Positions 1-8,584 of a stretch of DNA of 64,000 bases are shown piece by piece (position 1 is the first letter of the stretch; each line of letters starts with the position of its first letter). The translations under genes were made by a program, and so were the position numbers. The notes below the pieces were generated by a model. The model was not told where the DNA came from and searched no databases. It saw nothing but the letters and a program-made list of their open reading frames with translations. Source of the stretch: DTBU01 sp964568845 (GTDB lineage Archaea; Thermoproteota; CALKCG01; B24); NCBI GenBank assembly GCA_964568845.1, contig CAZMSC010000003.1, positions 1-64,000 of the forward strand, written 5' to 3'.

Positions 1-395
1 AATAATACTTTACAGAATAAGGTTCTTCACACCATTCTAAAAATCCCCATTTTATTTTTTACTGTTTGTTAGAGGTGTTGTCATTTTCTATTTTTCTATA
101 GCTGTCCATCACACTGTAGACAAATGTAAAACTCATAGATGATTGAAAGTAAAACACCAACTAAATCTTTAAGTACGACATAACACACAAACCGTCAGCA
201 AATATTGAATGGGGAATAAAAACAAAATTTTCATGTGCGAAGATTCCGACTATATGTCTGTTTCCCGCTCTAAATTTGGAAATATTTGCAAAATAGTCTT
301 GCGTCCATCGACTCTGCCAACTTAAAGTTTTACATAAATTTTTTGGTTTAAGAGCTCAAAATTTATGGGAATTGAAAACGAAACGTTTAAATTGA
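1..395. other. AT-rich intergenic region at left edge
   Basis: No convincing reading frame on either strand and no tRNA or repeat was seen. The stretch is AT-rich. A TATA-like tttaaa at about 385-390 lies near its right end, upstream of the first gene. Confidence 0.5.
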
Positions 396-417
396 TGTAG
401 GTAATAGGTTACCTACA
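396..417. promoter_or_regulatory. Perfect 9-bp inverted repeat, operator candidate
   Basis: TGTAGGTAA (396-404) is followed by TAGG and then its exact reverse complement TTACCTACA (409-417). It sits just after a TATA-like tttaaa (385-390) and 20 bases before the ATG at 438, so it would cover the expected transcription start. That position suits a repressor operator for the redox operon; a 5' RNA hairpin is the alternative. Confidence 0.5.
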
Positions 418-437
418 GCCGTTTGAGGGAGATGCAT

Positions 438-2042
438 ATGCCGTTCCCAGTTCATAGAAACTCTTCGTATTTGAACTCTATGTCTACAACGAGGACTAGG
501 ACGAGGGTTGAAGATGTCTGCCCAACCAGCGGTTTATGCCCAATATGTGTTAAAGAGTGCCCAGTTATATGCGAGGTTTCGTTGTCTGCGTTTAGAGGTA
601 GAGAGGCCCTTTACCCAGATCCCAACATGTTTGGAAATAGCACGGCTGGAGCTTTAAAAGACTATGGCTTGGACTGGTCTCACTTCAATATTCAGGCGAG
701 ACTTATGGGTGCTTATGGCATAGATGAAAACTCCGATGTGGCTATATTTCCAAACGTGGATGTTAAGACGTCTGTTGGAGGCATACCCCTTAAGATTCCT
801 GTTATGATAGGCGCCTATGGTTCGACAGATGTGGCTAGACTAAACTGGGATGGATTAGCGGTAGGTGGAGCTTTATCTGGTATAATAGTGACCATTGGGG
901 AGAACGTTTGTGGAATGGATTCTGAGGCTAGAATTGAAGGTGGGAAAGTTGTCTTCTCACAAGAGCTTAAGAGAAGGGTTGAGGCTTTCCGAAAGTTTTG
1001 GGATGGAAAATACGGGGATATTGCAGTACAGACAAACGTGGAAGACCAGAGGCTTGGAGTCGATGTCTACGCAATTTCAAAGCTTGAGGTAAACATTATC
1101 GAGAGAAAGTGGGGTCAGGGAGCAAAGGCTATTGGAGGTGAAGTCAGAGTTGGTGATCTGCAAAAGGCCATCCTCTTAAAGAAAAGAGGCTACATAGTCA
1201 TACCTGACCCTGAAGACCCGAAAGTTCAGGAGGCTTTCAAACAAGGAGTTTTCAAAACATTTGAAAGGCATAGTCGTGTCGGTATGCCAACTGAGAAAGG
1301 TTTTGTGGAAGATATCGAGTGGCTAAGAGAGCAAGGTGCTAAGAAGGTGAGTCTGAAAACCGGAGCATACAGTCCAGAAGCAGTTGCGTTCACCATGAAA
1401 GTAGCTTCTGAGGCTAAAATCGACTACGTGGTCTTCGACGGGGCTGGGGGAGGCACTGGAATGAGTCCAGTTCCTATGATGAATGAAATGGGCACGCCAA
1501 CCATTTATTTAGAGGCGCAGGTTTTGAAGTGCGCAGAAATTCTCAGAAAGAAGGGGAAGCATGTTCCTGACATAGTCATGGCAGGAGGCTTCATAGATGA
1601 GACTCAAATATTCAAAGCCATAGCGATGAGCAACTTTGGCAATGGACCATACGTGAAGGCAATACTGATGGGCAGGGCACCCGTAACCGCAGTTATGAAA
1701 TCATCCTACTTTGCCGAATTGGCTGAAAGAGGACGGCTACCAAAATACTTTGAAGAACTCTTCGGCAACTTGCCCGAGAAATTCTTTATAAGCGCTTCAG
1801 ACTTGCAAACCATGCTGAGCGGCAGATTTAAAGAGGTACCATGGGGTGCGGTTGGACTCTACACTTATTTGGATAGAATAAAGGTTGGCCTCCAGCAACT
1901 GATGGCTGGAACAAGGAAATGGAAACTCAATCTGCTAGATAGAAGAGACCTAGTAGCGTTGTCGGAGAGAGCCTCGAAGGTTACTGGTATACCATTGCCT
2001 GAAGAGGCATCCAACGACGTTCTGGAAAGCATACTGTCGTAG
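438..2042 (+). CDS. FMN-binding glutamate-synthase-like protein
   Basis: Resembles the FMN/TIM-barrel synthase domain of glutamate synthase in its stand-alone archaeal form; there is no glutaminase domain. The N-terminus has a Cys cluster with spacing C-x5-C-x2-C-x3-C-x3-C (starting CPTSGLCPICVKEC), likely binding Fe-S. The phosphate/FMN-type motif DGAGGGTGMSP is present at about residues 335-345. The usual C-x5-C-x4-C ligands of the glutamate synthase 3Fe-4S cluster are not visible, so electron transfer may be rearranged and glutamate may not be the product. The ATG at 438 is chosen because GAGGGA (425-430) is a well-spaced ribosome binding site; TTG 423 and ATG 432 are in frame but overlap it. 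First gene of a four-gene run with a Cys-repeat protein and an NfnA/NfnB-like pair, which could deliver NAD(P)H or ferredoxin electrons. Family call is firm; substrate is not. Confidence 0.85.
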   Translation: MPFPVHRNSSYLNSMSTTRTRTRVEDVCPTSGLCPICVKECPVICEVSLSAFRGREALYPDPNMFGNSTAGALKDYGLDWSHFNIQARLMGAYGIDENSDVAIFPNVDVKTSVGGIPLKIPVMIGAYGSTDVARLNWDGLAVGGALSGIIVTIGENVCGMDSEARIEGGKVVFSQELKRRVEAFRKFWDGKYGDIAVQTNVEDQRLGVDVYAISKLEVNIIERKWGQGAKAIGGEVRVGDLQKAILLKKRGYIVIPDPEDPKVQEAFKQGVFKTFERHSRVGMPTEKGFVEDIEWLREQGAKKVSLKTGAYSPEAVAFTMKVASEAKIDYVVFDGAGGGTGMSPVPMMNEMGTPTIYLEAQVLKCAEILRKKGKHVPDIVMAGGFIDETQIFKAIAMSNFGNGPYVKAILMGRAPVTAVMKSSYFAELAERGRLPKYFEELFGNLPEKFFISASDLQTMLSGRFKEVPWGAVGLYTYLDRIKVGLQQLMAGTRKWKLNLLDRRDLVALSERASKVTGIPLPEEASNDVLESILS

Positions 2043-2051
2043 GCGATAAGC

Positions 2052-2690
2052 ATGGTCTCAAGATTCTGCGTTGAATGTAAAAACTTTGAGGATAGAATGG
2101 AGATAGACGGCATTGTCCTATGTGCCAAAGGTCACCGCCCCGGCGTTGCTTGCCCAGAATTTCAAGACAAATTTGAAGGTGTAAAAGCTACGGCGTCAAA
2201 GACAAGGTTCTGCATCGAATGTAAAAATTTCGAGGATAGGACAGATATTGATGGGGTTGTTGTCTGTGCTAGAGGACATTACCCTGGGGTTAGTTGTACA
2301 GAGTTCCAAGATAGGACTGTCGACATCTTCTATTCATATATCTACTGGAGCTACCTTTACAGTAGCGGCAAGGTCGATGAAGGTAAGGCTTACTGGGAAG
2401 CGAGGCTTTCAAGGGGGCTTTCACCTCAAGAACTGGCATACGCCGTCCTAATCGAATATTTCAGTCTAGGCTTAGACTACTCCGACTTTATCAGATGTTG
2501 GAACGTTGCAAGAAAAGTCTATAGGCAAAAAATACCGGTTATCCAGGAAATTCTAGATGCAGCCCTGAAGAGGTATGGTTTGTTTGGCGAAAGAACAGAT
2601 TTGAAGAGGGCTTTCTCAGATATACTCTATGGAGGAAAAAATCCAGAAGACGTTGTTGTTGAGATTTCTAAGGGCTTTTATAAAGGGTAG
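2052..2690 (+). CDS. Protein with duplicated 4-Cys motif, redox-operon subunit candidate
   Basis: Not recognised as a named family. The N-terminal 90 residues contain two near-identical units (about 5-38 and 53-86), each with pattern F-C-x-E-C-K-N-F-E-D-R, then C-A-x-G-H-x-P-G-V-x-C-x-E-F-Q-D. Each unit offers four Cys and one His and probably binds zinc or an Fe-S cluster. The remaining 120 residues look helical and have no obvious motif. The gene starts 10 bases after the glutamate-synthase-like gene and ends 12 bases before the NfnA-like gene, so it should be co-transcribed. Inferred role: small metal-binding or electron-carrying subunit or assembly factor of the same complex. Confidence 0.75.
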   Translation: MVSRFCVECKNFEDRMEIDGIVLCAKGHRPGVACPEFQDKFEGVKATASKTRFCIECKNFEDRTDIDGVVVCARGHYPGVSCTEFQDRTVDIFYSYIYWSYLYSSGKVDEGKAYWEARLSRGLSPQELAYAVLIEYFSLGLDYSDFIRCWNVARKVYRQKIPVIQEILDAALKRYGLFGERTDLKRAFSDILYGGKNPEDVVVEISKGFYKG

Positions 2691-2701
2691 GTTGGTTAGT
2701 T

Positions 2702-3541
2702 ATGGAGAATGAAATAATCTTCAAGGAGGAGTTGGCCCCGGAGGTTAAGCTCATAAAAGTAAGAGCACCGCTGATCGCGAGAAAGGCAAAAACAGGACAG
2801 TTTGTAATTTTAAGGGTGAACGAAGATGGTGAAAGAATTCCCTTAACCCTAATCGATTGGGATCCTAAAGACGGTACAATAACTCTGGTGTTTAAAGAGG
2901 CGGGAGCTTCCACAAAGGAGCTTGGAAATTTAGAAGTTGGGGACGTCATCCACGATTTAGTAGGGCCGCTTGGAAAACCAAGCGAAATCCCCTTACATAG
3001 CAAAGTCTGTGTAATCGGTAGAGGAGTTGCCATCGCAGCAGCCTACGAAAGGGCTAAGAAAATGAAAGAGGCAGGTAACAACGTGACGGCTATAATCAGT
3101 GCCCGAACAGCTGAACAGTTAATCTTCAAAGATCAATTTAGAAAGGTAAGCGACAAACTCTACATAGTCACGGATGACGGCTCAGACGGAGTAAAAGGGT
3201 ATGCTAATGACCTTCTCAGAAGCCTACTGGAGTCTGGAGAAAGATTCGATTTAGTCTATGCCGTTGGGGCGGCGACTTTGATGAAGTCAATTTCAGAGAC
3301 AACCAAACCCCATAAGATTAAAACAATCGTCAGCCTCAACTCTCTAATGGTTGATGGGACAGGGATGTGCGGATGTTGCCGTGTAACAGTTGCTGGTAAA
3401 CCCATGTTTACATGTGTCGACGGACCAGACTTTGACGCCCATCTAGTGGACTTTGACGAGTTTAGAGCCAGAATCCACATGTATAACGAAGAGGAAAAAC
3501 TCGTCCTCAAAATAGCGGAGGAGTGCAGATGCAGAAGCTAG
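2702..3541 (+). CDS. Ferredoxin-NADP reductase-like subunit (NfnA/SudB type)
   Basis: 279 residues with the layout of the small NfnAB/sulfide dehydrogenase subunit: FAD-binding beta barrel with the GQFVILRV segment near residues 36-43, a nucleotide-binding fold in the middle, and a C-terminal Cys-rich [2Fe-2S] segment (GTGMCGCCRVTV then FTCVDGP). It normally pairs with a GltD-like large subunit, and that gene follows with a 13-base overlap. In NfnAB the pair performs electron bifurcation or confurcation between NAD(H), NADP(H) and ferredoxin. Here an upstream FMN glutamate-synthase-like protein suggests an alternative partner or acceptor. Family assignment strong, physiological reaction inferred. 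Confidence 0.85.
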   Translation: MENEIIFKEELAPEVKLIKVRAPLIARKAKTGQFVILRVNEDGERIPLTLIDWDPKDGTITLVFKEAGASTKELGNLEVGDVIHDLVGPLGKPSEIPLHSKVCVIGRGVAIAAAYERAKKMKEAGNNVTAIISARTAEQLIFKDQFRKVSDKLYIVTDDGSDGVKGYANDLLRSLLESGERFDLVYAVGAATLMKSISETTKPHKIKTIVSLNSLMVDGTGMCGCCRVTVAGKPMFTCVDGPDFDAHLVDFDEFRARIHMYNEEEKLVLKIAEECRCRS

Positions 3542-4914
3542 AGGTAAGACTAAAACAAGTTAGCATGCCAGAATTACCCGTGGAAGAGCGTCTGCGCACC
3601 TTCAATGAGGTGGCTTTAGGATACTCTGAAGAGCAGGCGTTAGCCGAAGCGGCAAGATGTCTCCAATGCACACGTCCCCTTTGTGTGGAAATGTGTCCAC
3701 TACACATTGATATACCTGAATTTATAAAGCTCATCAGGTTAGGCAATTATACGGAAGCCGCTGAAAAAATCCGGCAGAAGAACTGTATGCCATCAGTCTG
3801 TGGAAGAGTATGCCCACAGGAAGCATTGTGTGCCATGGGATGCAAAAACACAATAGGCGACCCAATAAACATAGGAGCCCTTGAAAGGTTCGTCGCCGAC
3901 TGGGAATTAGAAACTGGAGTAAGGGTTCCCGAGGTTGCGCCATCAACTGGAAAAAGCGTAGCTGTCGTCGGAAGCGGACCGGCTGGCTTAACCGTTGCAA
4001 CAGAGTTGGCGAAGATGGGACACCATGCAGTTGTTTTCGAGGCATTACATGAGCCGGGCGGCGTTTTAATCTACGGCATACCGGAGTTTCGACTTCCAAA
4101 GAGGGTTGTTAAGCAAGAAATCGATTATGTTAAAAAGCTTGGTGTTGAAATAAAGACAAACATTATCGTGGGCAAAACGCTGACAATAGACGACCTCTTT
4201 GATGAAGGTTTCAACGCTGTTTTCATAGGTACTGGAGCGGGCTTACCTAAGCTTTTAGGCATTCCAGGGGAAAGCCTCTGTGGTGTCTACTCTCTAAACG
4301 AGTTCTTACTAAGAATAAACCTCATGAAGGCAAACTTATTCCCGTATAAAAGTAAAACTCCGATAAAAGTTAGGGGCAGGGTTGCAATATTGGGCGCAAG
4401 AGGGATGGACGCTGCGAGGGCCGCTCTCAGGCTGGGAGTAGATGAAGCCTGCATATTCTACCAAAGAAAAGTTGTGGGAAGAGCCGACGATATAAGGCGG
4501 GGATTAGAAGAAGGTGTAAAACTATACCCATCGACAAAGCCTATTAGGCTTATAGGTGATGAGAAACGATGGGTGAAACTCGTTGAACTCGTGAAGTTAA
4601 AGCCGGGACAACCCGATAGGACAGGTAAAGTAAAACTAATCCCGGAGCCCGGCTCAGAGTTCCTCTACAGCGCTGAAACGGTTATAATTGCAACGGAGCA
4701 CATACCCAATACGATCGTAGCGGCAAACACTACGAGAAACATAAAAATTGCAAAAAAGAATAAAACAATAATCGTCAACCAAGAAAACCTAGAGGCGGCG
4801 AACGGAATTTTCGCAGGAGGCGATGTGGTAAGCGGAGCTGCATCAGTCATAAAAGCCATAGAAGCGGGGAAAAGAGCGGCACAATCAATAAACGCATACA
4901 TTACAAAACATTAA
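3529..4914 (+). CDS. GltD/NfnB/SudA-like flavoprotein
   Basis: Glutamate synthase small-subunit family oxidoreductase of about 461 residues. The N-terminal region carries the two-cluster Fe-S Cys sets (CLQCTRPLCVEMCP and CGRVCPQEALCAMGC), followed by the FAD motif VVGSGPAGLT and a second dinucleotide site. The second glycine loop reads LGARGMDAARAALRLG, two residues shorter than the usual GGGNxAMD form, so NADP(H) binding may be altered. The ATG at 3529 is chosen over GTG 3523 because GGAGGAG (3517-3523) lies 5 bases upstream. It overlaps the end of the NfnA-like gene by 13 bases, indicating translational coupling. Expected to form a cytoplasmic heterodimer with it. Confidence 0.88.
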   Translation: MQKLEVRLKQVSMPELPVEERLRTFNEVALGYSEEQALAEAARCLQCTRPLCVEMCPLHIDIPEFIKLIRLGNYTEAAEKIRQKNCMPSVCGRVCPQEALCAMGCKNTIGDPINIGALERFVADWELETGVRVPEVAPSTGKSVAVVGSGPAGLTVATELAKMGHHAVVFEALHEPGGVLIYGIPEFRLPKRVVKQEIDYVKKLGVEIKTNIIVGKTLTIDDLFDEGFNAVFIGTGAGLPKLLGIPGESLCGVYSLNEFLLRINLMKANLFPYKSKTPIKVRGRVAILGARGMDAARAALRLGVDEACIFYQRKVVGRADDIRRGLEEGVKLYPSTKPIRLIGDEKRWVKLVELVKLKPGQPDRTGKVKLIPEPGSEFLYSAETVIIATEHIPNTIVAANTTRNIKIAKKNKTIIVNQENLEAANGIFAGGDVVSGAASVIKAIEAGKRAAQSINAYITKH

Positions 4915-4934
4915 ACACAGCACAGTTTCATCTC

Positions 4935-5048
4935 TTATTTTTTGATAATGCTTAATATATTTTTCATTTCTTGAGGAGGCTTCATGACTTTTCTTTCAAC
5001 CCCAAAAATGTCTTCCGGCTTATAGAAACCCTGCCTCTTGATAAGCAT
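4935..5048 (-). pseudogene. Possible C-terminal gene remnant, 37 codons
   Basis: A short minus-strand frame (MLIKRQGFYKPED... ending in ILSIIKK) has protein-like composition but an in-frame TAA a few codons upstream and no ribosome binding site. It may be the tail of a decayed gene or chance. No family recognised. Confidence 0.2.
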
Positions 5049-5158
5049 GTTGCTGGTTTTTCCAAGTTAGCAGTAAACACTCAGATGGGGAGGGTATGTG
5101 TGTGGGTTTGGGGTAAATTTAATAACAGAAAGATACGTGGTTAAACTTTAGCTACGGT

Positions 5159-5614
5159 TCATCCATCTTTAAAGGCACGGGCTTGCCCGTTGAATACGTG
5201 TAATCTGGCTTTCCCATAGACTATTGTACGCCACCCAGATTGCTGATGTAGGCTTATAGACTCTCCAGAGAGGAGGCGTATTATAAGCGGACATTCAAGC
5301 TTCTTAGCAGTTTCGCAAATATGTGATATCAACTCAGGCGGCGGTCTGATCGAGTATAGGAGCGACGCGCCCTCGTATATTTCCATGTTAGGTGTTAAAA
5401 TATTATCAACATAGGCTGTTAAACCCAGCTTTTTGGCTTCTTCAACGGCATCTGGGTTTACGTCTACGACAACTATTGAGGTGTTTGGAAGCCTCTTTTT
5501 CAGAGCAATGGCTACGTCAAATTGAAAACCAACACCTATCTCGACTATTTTAGAGGCATTTCCACATTTTAGAGCTATGAATTCAGCTATATCTTCAGCA
5601 TCCATTAGAGGCAT
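5159..5614 (-). CDS. UPF0146 family protein, Rossmann fold
   Basis: 151-residue archaeal protein with an N-terminal SAM-type Rossmann motif (VEIGVGF, residues 24-30, then VVVDVNP at 48-54) and the family signature LYSIRPPPEL at about 86-95. UPF0146 proteins are small methyltransferase-like proteins of unknown substrate; they lack much of the usual methyltransferase C-terminal half. Begins 3 bases after the stop of the hjc gene, so the two are probably one transcript. Family call is confident, function unknown. Confidence 0.85.
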   Translation of the reverse strand: MPLMDAEDIAEFIALKCGNASKIVEIGVGFQFDVAIALKKRLPNTSIVVVDVNPDAVEEAKKLGLTAYVDNILTPNMEIYEGASLLYSIRPPPELISHICETAKKLECPLIIRLLSGESISLHQQSGWRTIVYGKARLHVFNGQARAFKDG

Positions 5615-5617
5615 GGA

Positions 5618-6037
5618 TCAAACCTCTCTGAATTCTTCAAGTTTAGCCGATAAAATAGCCTCGGGAGGAAAACCCTTTCTATATGCCTCCTCCAACGCTA
5701 TCTTATAGTACTTGTAGCTCTTCCTCAAGTCTTCGGGTTTTAAGAGGAGCCAACCATAGCCTGACCTTTTAAACTTAACTGCAAGGTAAGGATCAGCGCC
5801 GAACTTATTAGAAAATCTGACGAGTTGGTCTAAGCTTTCCAACCCAACGTATAAAACTTTACGGTTGGTTGTTTTAACCTCCAATGCTATGCAGAGCCCT
5901 CTTCGCCCGGCTACTATATCAGGTCTGTCGGATTTTGTTCCAGAGCCTGAAGCCGGCGCTCTTAAAACGGCAAAGCCTAGCTTTTCAAGCTTATTGACGA
6001 GCTCTCTCTCCTCTTTAAACCCTCTGCGGTTAGGCAA
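5618..6037 (-). CDS. hjc: Holliday junction resolvase Hjc
   Basis: 139-residue archaeal resolvase of the restriction-endonuclease fold that cuts four-way DNA junctions during recombination and fork repair. The acidic metal site is visible: E10 region, RPD (D40), then ALEVK with E53 and K55. The basic N-terminus and the GTKSDRPDIVAG segment are typical. Length matches the family (about 130-145). Followed immediately by a UPF0146 gene on the same strand. Confidence 0.92.
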   Translation of the reverse strand: MPNRRGFKEERELVNKLEKLGFAVLRAPASGSGTKSDRPDIVAGRRGLCIALEVKTTNRKVLYVGLESLDQLVRFSNKFGADPYLAVKFKRSGYGWLLLKPEDLRKSYKYYKIALEEAYRKGFPPEAILSAKLEEFREV

Positions 6038-6085
6038 GATTATTCCAATAAAAAGAAGGCGGTTGAAGCTTAAAAATTTGGAGGT

Positions 6086-8527
6086 TTACTCTAATTCCTC
6101 AGACCAGCTGAATTTGAAGAATGGTTTGTCTTTCCTAGATTCTGCAAGTCTCTCCAGTAGAATCTTCCTCTCTATAGATGCTACAAGCAGCCTCGTCTCT
6201 ATGACTTTATCTGGATTCACGGATAGGCTTGTGGCACCCTCTTTAACCAGAAATTCGACGATCTCTGGATAGTTTGAGGGGGCCTGTCCACAGATGCTCG
6301 TAGTCACGCTATGCTCACGACACAATCTTATTACGTGACTTAAAGCCCTTAAAACCGCCAAGTTTCTCTCGTCGTAAATCTCTTGAACAGATGCATCATC
6401 TCTATCTATGCCGAGTATAAGCATTGTAAGGTCGTTTGTCCCAAAACTCACACCGTCGATACCAGCTTCGATAAATTTATCTATCAGTAGTACTGTGCTC
6501 GGCACTTCAACCATTATCCAAACCTTGAAGTCCGGTCCCTTCCTCAGCCCCTCCTCCTCCATGATTTTAAGACAGTTCTTAAACTCTTCAACCGTTCTCA
6601 CAAACGGCACCATAACCCACACGTTTTTAAGACCATACTCCTCTCGGACCTTTCTAATAGCTTGGCATTCAAGTCTAAATATGTCGGGTTCCTTAATGTA
6701 TCTGAAGGCTCCTCTGTAACCTATTAGAGGATTGGGGCCGACGTGCCCAGTCTCCTTCTCGTACTTTTCACCGCCAGGTAACGATAGGAACTCATCTGGT
6801 TTAAAGTCTAGGAATCTGTATACTACAGGTCTTGGGAAGAAGGCCTGTGCAACTTTTCTAATGCCTTCGGCGAAGGCATCGACCATTTTTTCAGCTCCAC
6901 CCTCCTCTATGAGAAGCCTCGGATGTTTACCTACACTGAGCATTAAGTGCTCAGCTCTAAGCAGTCCAACACCATCAGGATGGCTTTCATTGAAAACCTT
7001 ATCTGCAACATCTGGTATTGAGAGGTTTACGTATATTTTCGTAGCCGTTACAGGAGGATATATGGCCCATTGCGGTAGTGCCATAACTGCTTCCGCAGCA
7101 GCTGTTGGAGCGGCTTTAGGTGCGGGCTTAATTAAAGACTCAACTATGCCTTCATAGACAACGCCTGATGCTGCATCAATCGTATAGTGGAGGCCAGTTT
7201 TAAGAACCTTTGTAGCCTCTTTAGATCCAACTATGCAAGGTATTCCCAATTCTCTTGAAACTATGGCAGCGTGGCAAGTCATACCTCCATCATCAGTTAC
7301 TATCGCACCTGCCATCCTCATGTAGGGAACCCAGTCCGGGTTCGTCATTTTTGTAACCAGTATATCTCCTTTCTCCATGACCTTAGCGGCTTCCTGATGG
7401 TCTAAAGCCACTTTAACTCTACCCGCGTATATCCCTGGACTGGCAGGCAAACCTTTGAGAACTGGTACGAGTTTCTCAATTGGCGCTGGCGCCTCTCCGG
7501 CGGGTTTCTCCTCGACTTTAAAGCTCCAAACGGTTTCAGGCCTAGACTGAACTATGAACACGTTTTCAGGAAACGGCATGTCTCTATCTATTGCAAACTC
7601 TATGTCTTGAGGCTTCCCGTAGTGTTCTTCTATACGTTTAGCAAGCTTAGTAAGCTCCACTATTTCATCGTCCGTCAAACACGGTATGCGTCTACGCTCG
7701 GGAGGTATTTCAACGTGCAGTGTTTTACCAGTCTTGGGATCTCTTACATATTCAACTGTTTTCTCCGCAACCTCTTTACTGATGATTTTAAGTGTGGCTT
7801 TATCGACTATGAATCTGTCGGGTGTTACCGCTCCCGATACTACAGCCTCTCCTAAACCCCATGCGCCTTCGATTACGATTTTACTCCTATCGCCTGTAAC
7901 TGGGTGAATAGTGAAAATCACTCCTGCGGCTTTGCTATTTACCATTTTCTGAACAGCTACACTTATCAAGACCTTCTCATGTGGAAAGCCCTTCTGAGTT
8001 CTATAGAATATTGCTCTAGGAGTGAATAGACTGGACCAGCATTTACGAACGTAGTAAACGAGGTCGTCACTGCCCTTAACGTTTAAGAAAGTCTCCTGCT
8101 GCCCTGCGAAAGACGCATCAGGTAGGTCTTCAGCAGTAGCAGAGGACCTTACAGCTACGAATGCTTCAACAGCTCCTACCCTATTGTTAAGCATCCTGTA
8201 AGACTCTTTTATGGCTTCCTCTATCGAGCTTGGTATCGGCGTAGACTCTATCAGATCTCTAATCTTTGCAGAAGCTTCTTCATACTGTTTCGGGTCGTTC
8301 GGGTCTTTAACGGTTTCTCTTATGATCGAATAAACCTTCTCAGCTATACCGGTTTCTTCTAGGAAGAGCTTATACGCGTAGGCTGACACCGCGAACCCCG
8401 GCGGCACTGGTATTCCAGCATTTATCATTTCACCTAGGTTTGCACACTTACCTCCAACTAATGGAACATCTCCCTTTCCAAGCTCTTCAAACCAAAGGAC
8501 TAGTTTTTTCGCTCTATCTTCAGCCAT
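6086..8527 (-). CDS. ppsA: Phosphoenolpyruvate synthase
   Basis: 813 residues, three domains in order: ATP-grasp-like PPDK N-domain (about 10-345), swivelling phosphohistidine domain with GGMTCHAAIVSRELG (His419), and the C-terminal PEP/pyruvate TIM barrel (about 480-800) with catalytic Cys746 in ICGQAPS. It makes PEP from pyruvate and ATP with release of AMP and phosphate, the entry to gluconeogenesis in archaea; in anaerobic glycolytic archaea it may also run toward pyruvate. An Ala/Pro-rich linker near residues 455-470 separates the central and C-terminal domains. Stand-alone gene, promoter region between it and the htpX-like gene. Confidence 0.95.
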   Translation of the reverse strand: MAEDRAKKLVLWFEELGKGDVPLVGGKCANLGEMINAGIPVPPGFAVSAYAYKLFLEETGIAEKVYSIIRETVKDPNDPKQYEEASAKIRDLIESTPIPSSIEEAIKESYRMLNNRVGAVEAFVAVRSSATAEDLPDASFAGQQETFLNVKGSDDLVYYVRKCWSSLFTPRAIFYRTQKGFPHEKVLISVAVQKMVNSKAAGVIFTIHPVTGDRSKIVIEGAWGLGEAVVSGAVTPDRFIVDKATLKIISKEVAEKTVEYVRDPKTGKTLHVEIPPERRRIPCLTDDEIVELTKLAKRIEEHYGKPQDIEFAIDRDMPFPENVFIVQSRPETVWSFKVEEKPAGEAPAPIEKLVPVLKGLPASPGIYAGRVKVALDHQEAAKVMEKGDILVTKMTNPDWVPYMRMAGAIVTDDGGMTCHAAIVSRELGIPCIVGSKEATKVLKTGLHYTIDAASGVVYEGIVESLIKPAPKAAPTAAAEAVMALPQWAIYPPVTATKIYVNLSIPDVADKVFNESHPDGVGLLRAEHLMLSVGKHPRLLIEEGGAEKMVDAFAEGIRKVAQAFFPRPVVYRFLDFKPDEFLSLPGGEKYEKETGHVGPNPLIGYRGAFRYIKEPDIFRLECQAIRKVREEYGLKNVWVMVPFVRTVEEFKNCLKIMEEEGLRKGPDFKVWIMVEVPSTVLLIDKFIEAGIDGVSFGTNDLTMLILGIDRDDASVQEIYDERNLAVLRALSHVIRLCREHSVTTSICGQAPSNYPEIVEFLVKEGATSLSVNPDKVIETRLLVASIERKILLERLAESRKDKPFFKFSWSEELE

Positions 8528-8584
8528 CTCTTACCACCCTTTAATACAACATAAACCGTTTAATCGTCATATTTAAGAGTTCGG

